In this document: one piece after another, positions 41,365 through 50,100 of the stretch
How the letters are laid out: every line of letters begins with the position of its first letter
How positions within the stretch are numbered: the stretch's first letter is position 1
DNA from: Bacteroidota bacterium
Lineage (GTDB): Bacteria; Bacteroidota; Bacteroidia; Chitinophagales; Saprospiraceae
NCBI GenBank assembly: GCA_024743405.1
Contig: JANSWP010000010.1
Coordinates: 62,001 to 126,000 of the forward strand
DNA length: 64,000 nucleotides
Reading direction: 5' to 3'
Program-made: the position numbers and the translations under genes
The notes under the pieces: generated by a model
What the model saw: only the letters and a program-made list of their open reading frames with translations
Told to the model about the DNA's origin: nothing
Databases searched by the model: none

Positions 41365-41669
41365 AATTAGTTGTATTGTATGAAATAGGTGGTATGTAAT
41401 TATCAATTTTTGTACAATGCTTAAATAAATAATACATTGCAAACAAAATCATTAAAGGGGGAATAAATTGGGAAGTCAGTAGTGGGGGGAGGTAAGTAAT
41501 TTATAATTACGTTACAGGTTAGTTGTTTTCAAACACCGTACCAATATTTTAATAATATGAAGAATCGGCGCGAATGTGACATTGAATAATTTCAATTTAT
41601 AGAAAATTGAATTGAATAATATGGGTTATATTTTTTTTATGTGACATAGGACTCGGTGAGAAATGAATT

Positions 41670-42719
41670 TCAAAAAATAACTTCTGTTGCGCCCCAACCA
41701 TACCTAGGGTGAAATTCATTTTTAAAAGTCTTTACCTGAGGGTTTTGTATTAACCTGCTTGCTATTTCATTTTTTAATCTACCTTTCCCGACCCCATGAA
41801 TAATAAAAACGGTAGGAACCCCTAAACGAATAGCTTTAGTCAAAAAGGATTCAAAATGAGACAATTGGATTCGAACAATTTCCGCATTACTCATTTTGTG
41901 AGGCTTTTCAATTAATTTTTCAATGTGCAAGTCAATTTCTGTTTTAAATTCTGAAAACTCTTTCGAATCAAATTGGCTATAAGAACCAATATTCGAGTCT
42001 CGATTTCTGAATTTTACAGGGCGGACATTTTTTTTCGTATAACTTTTTAAGTCTTCCTTGGACTCAGTTTGTTCTGAATCCAAATTTTCAAAAATCCGAT
42101 AAATATGTGCGGGTTTATTTAAGAATGGCGCTGTCCGAATATTTTTGAAGAATTGCTTGGCTTTTATTTTTAATATTTTGGTCATCTTTTTGCCCTTTCC
42201 CTCTGTAGTTGTTTTCCAACAATTCATGTCAAAACTTGGAGCATCATTTAAATCATCAAATAATAGAGATCCTAACTTTATGAAGGAGGTTTTTTCCAAT
42301 TTCCCATTCCAATCTTGTTCTTCCTCTCCATGAAATTTTAGCACTAGATCAAAAATGAAATCATTCTTAGAATCATTCAGTAAATACATCACGTATTTAT
42401 CTGTGCTTCCATCTGCCTTAAGTACGGGGTCGAAAGCTATTTGAATGCCGTAGCTTTTTAGAATGGTATATTGAGATTCAATATTAGGACGTTCAGGCTT
42501 CAAGGGTTTTTGCTCAACTTTTCCTTTTATTATTTTTGCCTTTACTTCTGGTTTTGTCAAAAATTGTTCTGCTTTTATGAGGTCTTCTGGGAATACTGGA
42601 ATTTCCATATCAGAATCCTTTAAATAAACATTGACCATTCCATTCGTAAGTCTTTTTGTAATGACTCCTTCATCTCCAGTATGTAAAAATTTCACCTTGG
42701 TTCCTACGGAAAAAAGCAT
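41670..42719 (-). CDS. DUF2027 / Smr domain protein
   Basis: 349 residues. The N-terminal region (MLFSVGTKVKFLHTGDEGVI, 1-20, followed by a KOW/Tudor-like small barrel) and the middle beta domain (about 85-210) match the DUF2027 arrangement known in Bacteroidota. The C-terminal Smr domain (about 262-349) starts with the typical IDLHIEKLIEKP and has HGVGKGRLKNEI (from H308), the conserved HGxGxG motif of MutS2-type Smr nucleases. Smr domains can nick or bind DNA, or cleave mRNA on stalled or collided ribosomes in some families. The substrate of this protein is not known. It is cytoplasmic and probably cotranscribed with nothing else. Confidence 0.88.
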   Translation of the reverse strand: MLFSVGTKVKFLHTGDEGVITKRLTNGMVNVYLKDSDMEIPVFPEDLIKAEQFLTKPEVKAKIIKGKVEQKPLKPERPNIESQYTILKSYGIQIAFDPVLKADGSTDKYVMYLLNDSKNDFIFDLVLKFHGEEEQDWNGKLEKTSFIKLGSLLFDDLNDAPSFDMNCWKTTTEGKGKKMTKILKIKAKQFFKNIRTAPFLNKPAHIYRIFENLDSEQTESKEDLKSYTKKNVRPVKFRNRDSNIGSYSQFDSKEFSEFKTEIDLHIEKLIEKPHKMSNAEIVRIQLSHFESFLTKAIRLGVPTVFIIHGVGKGRLKNEIASRLIQNPQVKTFKNEFHPRYGWGATEVIF

Positions 42720-42763
42720 ATTTATTTAAGATATTTGAAAGGTTTGGAATGGCGACCAGATAT

Positions 42764-43306
42764 TTAGGATGCTATTATTTTTTCATCACGTAAGTTATAA
42801 CCTGCTTTTTTTTCTTTTCTATATTGCCATAAAAGCCTTAAAATAAAAACATGAGAAACAAAAACTAATGGAATAAAAGTGGTTAGCAATCCAAATAATC
42901 TTGCATCGATTTCTTCTAAATTGGCAATAAATATAGGCATATCAAACAAAGTTGCCATTAATAAATCACTAAGACCTACAACAGATAAAGTACAGACCCA
43001 AAACATAGCACTTTTCCAGTTTCGATGAAATGCCATTAGGGTGATCATACTTAAAAAAGCACAGGCAATATCGCCTCCTGCCAGTCGAACTAAATTAGAG
43101 TAAGGTAGTAATTCATAGGCTGTTGTCATTCCTGGGATCAGCAGAGAAATGGAGATATATCTAAACAAATGAATGGCAACAAGGGGTTGAATCAACTGTT
43201 TAGTAGTCCATTGTTTGAAGTTTGGCAGGTACAATGTTGCCAAAATGAACCTCCAGCTAATAGATCCAAAAAGAAAAGTAATGGGTAGTAATAAGCCCAA
43301 TTTCAT
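42764..43306 (-). CDS. Small polytopic membrane protein of unknown function
   Basis: 180 residues with about five hydrophobic segments: LLLPITFLFGSISWRFIL, an amphipathic IHLFRYISISLLIPG, IACAFLSMITLMAF, SAMFWVCTLSVVGLSDLLMA and FGLLTTFIPLVFVSHVFIL. The C-terminus is basic (WQYRKEKKAG). A conserved-looking H-x-x-R-Y-I in the second segment recalls small Bacteroidota membrane proteins often annotated as hypothetical. No motif gives a function. It lies between the Smr gene and the DUF6702-like gene, all leftward, and has its own promoter-like box at 43335. Confidence 0.65.
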   Translation of the reverse strand: MKLGLLLPITFLFGSISWRFILATLYLPNFKQWTTKQLIQPLVAIHLFRYISISLLIPGMTTAYELLPYSNLVRLAGGDIACAFLSMITLMAFHRNWKSAMFWVCTLSVVGLSDLLMATLFDMPIFIANLEEIDARLFGLLTTFIPLVFVSHVFILRLLWQYRKEKKAGYNLRDEKIIAS

Positions 43307-43334
43307 AAGCAGATGTTTTCGTTCTGTATTAGAA

Positions 43335-43342
43335 CAAAGGTA
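43335..43342 (-). promoter_or_regulatory. Candidate promoter of the small membrane protein gene
   Basis: On the minus strand, TACCTTTG is followed by TTC, a perfect TAnnTTTG box about 30 nt before the ATG at 43306. The -33 region is not convincing. Confidence 0.42.
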
Positions 43343-43432
43343 AACTTTTTATTGGGTAGGCTAACAGTAACTTTTACAATTCTCTCAACCAATGAAATCT
43401 CAAGATGGAGGCATAGTGAATTCTGACTGTGG

Positions 43433-43948
43433 TCAAAATATTATTGAATCAGAATCATTGCCCTTTTGAAACATGAAATAACCTGACTTTTTTTCAGGAC
43501 CAATAATTTGGACGATATTTTTTTGATCCTCAAATAACTCCATCAATAAATTATTTTGAACATCCAATGCCTCCAATTTTGATATTTCTTTAATCTCCAA
43601 ATAGCACCAAACAGAAGCCAAATCATCGGAAGGTTCCTTGCCTATCCATATTAATTCACTTTTCTCAGAATTGATCTTAATAGAAAACTTTTGCTTGAAA
43701 TAAGCAATAAGGTGGGTGTCAGATTCTGGGTGTTCTTTTTCTGTACAAAGGAAGAGTTTCTCATTGATTTTTTTCTCTAGTGCTAGGTCTAAATCATCTG
43801 TGAAAATATTTAAAGTAACTTGTAATGATTGTTCATTGGCTTTGTACTCCAGTAATGTTTTGCTAACATGAAATTCATGATCTTCTAGTGTAGAAGTTGT
43901 TGTGCCTTGAAAAGAAAGAAGAAGAGAAAAAATGGAAATCAGAATCAT
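43433..43948 (-). CDS. DUF6702-like exported protein
   Basis: 171 residues from the ATG at 43948, with a short signal peptide (MILISIFSLLLSFQGTTT). HEFHVSKTLLEYKANEQSLQ followed by VTLNIFTDDLDLALEK is the hallmark of the DUF6702 family, in which an N-terminal H-x-x-H/Y-x-S-x-x-E pattern and an 'F.DDLe.al' motif recur. The family is common in Bacteroidota and often sits beside M1 peptidase genes; none is present here. The function is unknown. No cysteine lipobox is apparent, so it is likely periplasmic. Confidence 0.75.
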   Translation of the reverse strand: MILISIFSLLLSFQGTTTSTLEDHEFHVSKTLLEYKANEQSLQVTLNIFTDDLDLALEKKINEKLFLCTEKEHPESDTHLIAYFKQKFSIKINSEKSELIWIGKEPSDDLASVWCYLEIKEISKLEALDVQNNLLMELFEDQKNIVQIIGPEKKSGYFMFQKGNDSDSIIF

Positions 43949-44061
43949 TGGCAAAAATTTATTTTACAAATCTCTCAATAAATATTGAAAAACCTAGTTG
44001 CCAAACCGTTAAATATCAATAACTCTTATCAAATAGGCTGAGAATAGTTAACGCAAAAAAA

Positions 44062-44091
44062 GGGCTGTTCTAAAACCAAGAAGAACAGCCC
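44062..44091 (-). terminator. Terminator of the ECF-caspase operon
   Basis: GGGCTGTTCT (44063-44072 region) pairs with AGAACAGCCC across a 9-10 nt loop. A run of seven A on its left gives a U tract for leftward transcripts. It lies about 150 bp beyond the caspase gene stop. Confidence 0.75.
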
Positions 44092-44242
44092 GAAGATATT
44101 TCAATCAACTAATCAAAAAGCGTTAAGTACAATTGCTTTCGATAAGTATAAGTTTAAGGTTTTAGGTGAATGAATGGTATTAGTTTTCATTCACCAAAAA
44201 ATCAAAGTGTAATATGATAATAGAAATTTGGATAGCGTAACT

Positions 44243-45082
44243 TTAATTTTTCACTCTCAAATAATCATTTCGAGGCACAATTTCAGAAGGTTTTCCAGAA
44301 TGCAATTTTTGATAAAGATTGGTGTCATCACAAACTGGAATTTGATTTTTTTCAAGATTATCTCCTACATAATTTTCAACATCTGCTCTCGTTTTATCAA
44401 GAATTTGTTTCCATGAAGTGGTGCCAACTTCTACATGAAAGTGAATGGCATTAATAAAAAGATCGGTAAAAATGCCTCCTTTGTCATCAGCGTAGGAAAA
44501 CTGGCCAGGTTGACTGCTTTCAAGGACTAGTAGTCCTTCATAATTCAATAGTCTTTGATAGTTTTTTTGGCGTATAGCCACTCCTTTTTCTTTAAGTTCA
44601 CCAATCTTAGCTTCTGAATTAACCTTAGGTGGGGAAATAAAAGTGATTGGAATCCTTTGACTACAACAGTCGGTTACGACAAATTTTAATTCCGAATCTT
44701 TATTATCTAGGATTGATTCAATCGTTTTTAACTCTAAATCTCCATCCTTAATATTTAATACTTTTCCTAATCCTTGTTCATATTTTCCATGACCAGAATA
44801 GTAAAAGAATATGACATCGTCTCCCTTTGGCTTGATCTCAATTAAGTAATCAAGGATTTTTGTTTTTGAGAATTCAGATCCAACAAATTTTTCTATTAAC
44901 AATGTAGCATTATTGTGATATGCAAATTTTTGAAACTCAGCGTAAATTTTTCCTGCATCTCTATCGCAAGCTTCCCCAATTGCAGGGTCTTCAATATCTG
45001 CTACAATGATTCCATAAAAATTCTTTGCTTCAATTTTTTGAAGACTAAAAAGGATTAGAAGGATGAAAAGTAACTTTTGCAT
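44243..45082 (-). CDS. Exported caspase family (C14) protease
   Basis: 279 residues with a signal peptide (MQKLLFILLILFSLQKIEAK), pointing to the periplasm. The caspase p20-like fold is seen in YGIIVADIEDPAIGEACDRD (about 23-42), the catalytic His motif FFYYSGHGKYEQG with H98, and the catalytic Cys strand LKFVVTDCCSQ with C139/C140. A p10-like C-terminus includes LLVLESSQPGQFSYADDKGG and FTDLFINAI. Bacterial metacaspase-like proteins cleave after basic residues in known cases; the target here is unknown. It is the third gene of an operon with an ECF sigma gene and its membrane/TPR partner (29-bp gap to that partner), so protease and sigma signal are likely linked. A further caspase gene lies at the right window edge. 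Confidence 0.88.
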   Translation of the reverse strand: MQKLLFILLILFSLQKIEAKNFYGIIVADIEDPAIGEACDRDAGKIYAEFQKFAYHNNATLLIEKFVGSEFSKTKILDYLIEIKPKGDDVIFFYYSGHGKYEQGLGKVLNIKDGDLELKTIESILDNKDSELKFVVTDCCSQRIPITFISPPKVNSEAKIGELKEKGVAIRQKNYQRLLNYEGLLVLESSQPGQFSYADDKGGIFTDLFINAIHFHVEVGTTSWKQILDKTRADVENYVGDNLEKNQIPVCDDTNLYQKLHSGKPSEIVPRNDYLRVKN

Positions 45083-45111
45083 GATATGATTTTTTTAAAA
45101 CTATTCTTCTA

Positions 45112-46104
45112 TTATTGCTGACAGTTGTCTTTGTTGAAGTCACACAATATCTTTTGAGCTTTTGTTCTTACTCTTTTATTCTTACCATGTGTCAATGGTT
45201 GAGCTAATTCAACAAATTTTGAATTATTTCCACTTTTTAAGTTAGATAAAGCCAAATACCATTGAACCGTTTCTTTTCTTCTACTATTATTGATTTCATC
45301 TTTTATATTTTCCATAGAAAAAGTCAAAGTTTCAATTGCTTTGTCAAAAAGACCAAGTTCCATATAACTAACGCCAGCATATACCAATAGGTAGTATGTA
45401 TCGTCCGTTCTTTGGCTATTTTTAACATAATTTTCAATTCCTTCGATAGTTTTGTGCCAATTTCCTGCCTCAAAATTTGAAATGGCTTGATCTTTCAATT
45501 CTGATAGTTGAGAGTTGGTAATTTTTACTCCTTCCGCTTTTTCTGCCCAATCCACTTTCACTACTGTTGTACTTGGAGCGTCATAATATGCTGTAAATAA
45601 TTGGTCATTGATGGCGGAACTACTATTATTGACCCACCAGAAAACGCCAACAGTTAAGACTAACATGGCGGCAATGGAAACAACTCTGGTGAATTGAAAA
45701 GATCTAAATGAAACGATTTTCGCTTCAGGTTTTGGAGAAACCGCACGTGGGGAGTCAAATTTTTGAGGGTGCTTAAATTTTTCAAATTGATAATTCAAAA
45801 ACTCGTCCTCTTTCAGGTTTTCATTGAAAATTTCCTTTTCTTCATCAGATAAATCTCCATTTTGATAAGTCTTAAAATAACGTTCCTTCTCCGCCTCCTC
45901 TTCACTTCTTAAATTATTGACTAAATTATTGACTTCAGTCCATTTAGGTTCTTCATTTAGGGCTTCAAACGCAGATTTATAAGCCTGAAAACCAGTGCGG
46001 AAAGCTTTTGAGTTTTGTAGTTTTTGTTCGAAATGTTCGAGAGAAGTTCCAGTAAGTGAACCGGACAAATAGTTTTCGAATATTTCAATGTCTGATATCT
46101 TCAT
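45112..46104 (-). CDS. Putative anti-sigma-like membrane protein with TPR domain
   Basis: 330 residues. The cytoplasmic N-terminus contains two copies of one helical motif: FENYLSGSLTGTSLEHFEQK (about 9-28) and YFKTYQNGDLSDEEKEIFNE (about 76-95), each followed by a charged helix. The first has the 'Yl.G.L......fE..L' form found in anti-sigma-like proteins of this phylum. One transmembrane segment (VVSIAAMLVLTVGVFWWV, about 141-158) precedes an outside TPR-like region (about 185-325; WHKTIEGIENYVKNSQ, LGLFDKAIETLTFS). It sits 45 bp after the sigma gene and 29 bp before the caspase gene. I infer that it holds the sigma factor and senses an envelope protein. No zinc motif is present. Confidence 0.78.
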   Translation of the reverse strand: MKISDIEIFENYLSGSLTGTSLEHFEQKLQNSKAFRTGFQAYKSAFEALNEEPKWTEVNNLVNNLRSEEEAEKERYFKTYQNGDLSDEEKEIFNENLKEDEFLNYQFEKFKHPQKFDSPRAVSPKPEAKIVSFRSFQFTRVVSIAAMLVLTVGVFWWVNNSSSAINDQLFTAYYDAPSTTVVKVDWAEKAEGVKITNSQLSELKDQAISNFEAGNWHKTIEGIENYVKNSQRTDDTYYLLVYAGVSYMELGLFDKAIETLTFSMENIKDEINNSRRKETVQWYLALSNLKSGNNSKFVELAQPLTHGKNKRVRTKAQKILCDFNKDNCQQ

Positions 46105-46149
46105 GATATGATTTTTTACGAATTTGGAATACTGTTTTTTGAATAGGTT

Positions 46150-46770
46150 TTAATTAATCCAATCAAAACCATCATTGAGTTCGGGTCGATTCTTTACTGC
46201 TTTAATGATTAGTTTTCTTAAATAATCACGGCTATTTTTTGCCTTTTTCTTTGCGTATTTTGCTGTATAATTAAATTCCTCAGCGATTGCAGCTAAAGAC
46301 ATTTTATCGCCATACTGGTAATTCAAAAATTTTCGACAGTCTTCTTTTAAGTTAGTCTCCTTTTCCTTTGCCAATAGCAATAAAATCTCCTCTTTCAATA
46401 CCCTCATTTTCCATTGTTCATCTTGAGCTTCGACGTCTTGAGAAGTCAAACTTTGGAAATGATGATTGTCTTCTACTAGCTTCGTTTTAGAAGATTTTTT
46501 TATGTGACTGAAATATTTATTTCGACAAATTGACATGAAATAAGTCGAAATCTTTCCATTGTCAGGATTAAGCTTAGGCATGGTAAAAAAGAGCGTTATT
46601 ATTGACTCATGCGAAATTTCTTGAGCGGTCACTGCATCGGCACCTAGTTTTCTAAGGAATCCGAACCCCATGCTGGAATACTCCTTATACACCTGTCTTT
46701 GTACACGCGGGTTATTTTCAGATATGCCTTTTGCAATTTCCCAATCAGTGAGCATTGATTTAACGGCCAT
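46150..46770 (-). CDS. ECF-type RNA polymerase sigma factor
   Basis: 206 residues. Region 2 is recognisable at about 25-95 (VYKEYSSMGFGFLRKLGADA through KISTYFMSICRNKYFSHIKK), including the variant -10-binding helix. Region 4 lies at about 145-200, with the helix-turn-helix MSLAAIAEEFNYTAKYAKKK. The sequence is more diverged than the two other ECF factors in the window, which suggests a different subfamily. An ATG at codon 6 is an alternative start. It heads the operon with the TPR/anti-sigma and caspase genes, and is divergent from the macroglobulin gene across a 411-bp gap. Confidence 0.9.
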   Translation of the reverse strand: MAVKSMLTDWEIAKGISENNPRVQRQVYKEYSSMGFGFLRKLGADAVTAQEISHESIITLFFTMPKLNPDNGKISTYFMSICRNKYFSHIKKSSKTKLVEDNHHFQSLTSQDVEAQDEQWKMRVLKEEILLLLAKEKETNLKEDCRKFLNYQYGDKMSLAAIAEEFNYTAKYAKKKAKNSRDYLRKLIIKAVKNRPELNDGFDWIN

Positions 46771-47181
46771 AACCGGGTTTTTTTTCGATTGTTGATTGAA
46801 GTGCGACTTTGGAGCTTGTTCTGCTTGATTCGAATAAGTTTTTAAGCGTGACTTTTTTGGTTTTCAATATTCGATTTTTTGCTTCTCAAGCTCCCAATCG
46901 CTTAATTTAGATTGTTTTTTCAGTGGTTTCAGGATTAAAACTGTATCTCCTTCTATGGTAACCAGTGTAGCTAATTTTTTTTTAAACTTCAAAATAGAAG
47001 GTAATAATATCAATATTCATTAATTAATATATTGGTAGATCTTTTTGTGACCTAAAGTTAACAGGACGTTAAAAGAATAGTCAATTTATTTCTATTTTGA
47101 TCTTTGAGCATCCAAATACCATAAGTCAAAAGAATTCTCTAATTTCAACGTGAAAACCACTTGAAACTAAAATAATTATTT
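46771..47181. other. Divergent intergenic region, sigma operon / macroglobulin gene
   Basis: The 411 bp hold a possible hairpin element L at 46811-46894, with inverted arms starting GGAGCTTG (46811-46818, 46887-46894) and each containing CGAATA about 20 bp in. Nothing else is recognised apart from AT-rich promoter-like sequence. The common core is not visible in L, so membership of the repeat family is doubtful. Confidence 0.4.
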
Positions 47182-50100
47182 ATGAAAAAATTACAATCTA
47201 TAGCCCTGTTTTTTTTAGCAATTACTGTAGTGATCTTTCTTTTCAGTTTTCAAAATAATACTCAATATATGCTCAATTTTAACAACGGAGATTATGACTC
47301 CGCATGGAAAACAATTGACTCTTTAGAGCGTCAAGGTTTGCCTAAAAGTGCTTTGGAAAAAACATTAGAACTTTTTGAATATGCTAAGAGGGATGAAAAT
47401 CCGGCTCAGATTATTAAATGCCTTATTTATCGAGGGAAATATGAAAGTCAATTGGAAGAAGATGGGTTAGTGAAAGCTATTTTTAAATGGGAGAAAGAGA
47501 TTGAAGAAGCTGATTTTCCAGTTAAACCAATTCTTCAATCAATGTTGGCAGAAATATATGCTGGTTATTTAAATAATAATCGATGGCGATTTCAGAATCG
47601 AACCCAAACCACCGAATGGAAAGCAGACGATATCCAAACATGGACGATTGAACAATTGATTGAAAAGAGTGGAGATTTGTATATGGCTTCTATTGAAAAT
47701 GAAGCAATCCAAAAGGTGAAGTTAGAAGACCTAAAGGTTATTTTGAATAATGGATTAAATACGGATGGGTTGCGTCCAACTTTATACGATTTTTTAGCCC
47801 ATCGAGCAATTGATTATTTTATGAATGCGCAATCGCATTTGACACAACCTGCGTATAAATTTTACATTGACAATGCTGAATACTTTAAACCAGCAAAAGC
47901 ATTTGTCAGTTTAGAAATTAAATCAAAAGATGAAGACTCCTATAAATACAAAACCCTTCTGATTTTTCAGAAGCTGTTGAAGATTAGATTAGAATCAGAC
48001 AATGTGGCTGCCTTAGCTGATTCGGAAATAAAGCTTTGGAAATTCCTTTATGATCATTCTGTATCAGAAACGAAAGCTAACGATTATGAAAAAATATTGG
48101 AATGGGCTACAGAAAATTATGTTGCTCATCCAGTTTCAAGCGAGTTCTTTTTTCAATTGGCTAATTTGCAATTTCAAAGAGGACAAAACTATCAGCCAAA
48201 TCCAGACGAAGTGGGGAAATGGTTTTGGAAACAGGCCTTAGAAATTTGTGAAAAGGGAATTAAACAATACTCAAATTCATTTGGAGCGAGTCAATGTAAA
48301 TCTTTACAAAATCAAATATTACGAAAATCATTGAACATTCAAACCGAACAAATCAATTTGCCAAATTCCCCATTCTTGGCATTAATTGAATATAGGAATG
48401 TGCCTAATGTTTATGTTAAGGTAGTTCGAATGAATGAGAAAAGGTTGGAGAAATTAAAAGAGAAAGGTAGAGGACGAGATGCTGATGTACAGATCGTTGA
48501 TTATTTGAATTCATTGCCTTCTTCTCAAAATTCGATATTTGATTTACCTGATGATGGGGATTACCGAAAACATTCGGTGGAAGTTAAAATTGATGCCCTA
48601 CCATTTGGGAAGTATGCGGTATTGATATCTGATAATCAGGAGTTTAATATAAAAACTGGATCTGTGGGTTATGTTAATACCACTATATCAAATTTGGGCT
48701 ATTGGCATAGAACTGATGATCAAAATCGTAATGAATATGTTGTTTATAATAGACAGGATGGCACGCCTCAAGAAGGGGTGGATGTGGCATTTTGGTCTAG
48801 AAATTACAATAGTATTATTCGAAAGAATGAATTCAAAAAAATAGCCGAATGTAAGTCTGAAAATGGTGGTTTTTTGATGCCAAATTTCAATAGTAAAAAT
48901 AGTTTTAAGGTAGTTTTGAAAAAGGGTAAAGATACACTCGACCTTGATCAATGGTTTTATACCAACCGAAATCAATACACACCTCAAGCATTTCAAACCA
49001 TGCATTTTTTCCTTGATCGGGCAATATATCGTCCTGGGCAAACGGTTTTTTTCAAAGGAATTTTAATTGAAAAAGATCCAAAGGGAATGCCTAAAATCAT
49101 TTCTAATAAAAGGGTTAAGCTCATCTTTAGGGATGCCAATTATCAAGAACTAGAACAATTGGACTTGACTACAAATGAATATGGGACGGTGAATGGAACT
49201 TTTGTAACGCCGAGATCAGGCTTATTGGGTCAGATGACTATTCAGGTTAATCTTGGTTCGAATTCTAGTGCGAAAAGTTTCAGAGTGGAGGAGTATAAGA
49301 GACCGAAATTTGAGGTTGGTTTTGAGCCTATAGAGGGTTCTTATCGAATTGATAGTGATGTTCTTGTAAATGGGTTTGCTAAGGCCTATGCAGGTAATAA
49401 TATTGACGGCGCAAAAGTAAGTTATAGAGTTGTAAGAGAGGTGCGGTTTCCATGGTTGCCTTGGTGGTATTTTCGAGGTGGATACAATCCATGGTCAAGT
49501 GAAAGTATGGAAATTTCCAATGGAACAACGAAAACAGATTCTGAAGGTAAGTTTAATGTTGAATTTAAAGCGCTGCCAGATCGGTCAATTCCATTGGACA
49601 AAAAACCAGAGTTTAGATATACTATTTATGCGGATGTAATTGATATAACAGGTGAGACGCATTCCAGCAAAACGACGTTAAGAGTTGGCACAGTCGCTTT
49701 AGATGTAACCATTCAGTATCCGAAATTGGCAAGTGTAACAGAACTAGATTCCATCCAAATCGAGACGAAAAATCTAAGCGGAACCTTTGAAGCTACAACA
49801 GGAAGCTTAATGATTGAATTATTAAAGGCGCCAAAACAGACATTTGTAAAACGATTTTGGCAAAAGCCTGATAAGTCATTACTTAACCAAACCATTTTCA
49901 ATAAGGCTTTCCCACATTTTGCATTTAAAGATGAAGATGAATCCCAGAATTGGAATGTCCAGAAATTAGTTCATGCGATTGATTTTGATACGGAAAAATC
50001 TAATAGCATTGATTTGTCATATTTAGACTTTGAGCCAGGTAAATATGTCTTTACCATTACTACAGAGGATCAGTTTGGAACCCCAGTAGAAGTGAAAAGA

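Larger units (their letters stand above)
40977..41669. other. Non-coding region after leuA
   Basis: 693 bp with no convincing gene. It holds the leuA terminator (41009-41040), a perfect 10-bp inverted repeat AGGAATGGTC/GACCATTCCT with a 3-nt loop (41087-41109), and candidate element I (41278-41364). The part from 41400 to 41640 is AT-rich with G runs, and nothing in it was recognised. Confidence 0.45.
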
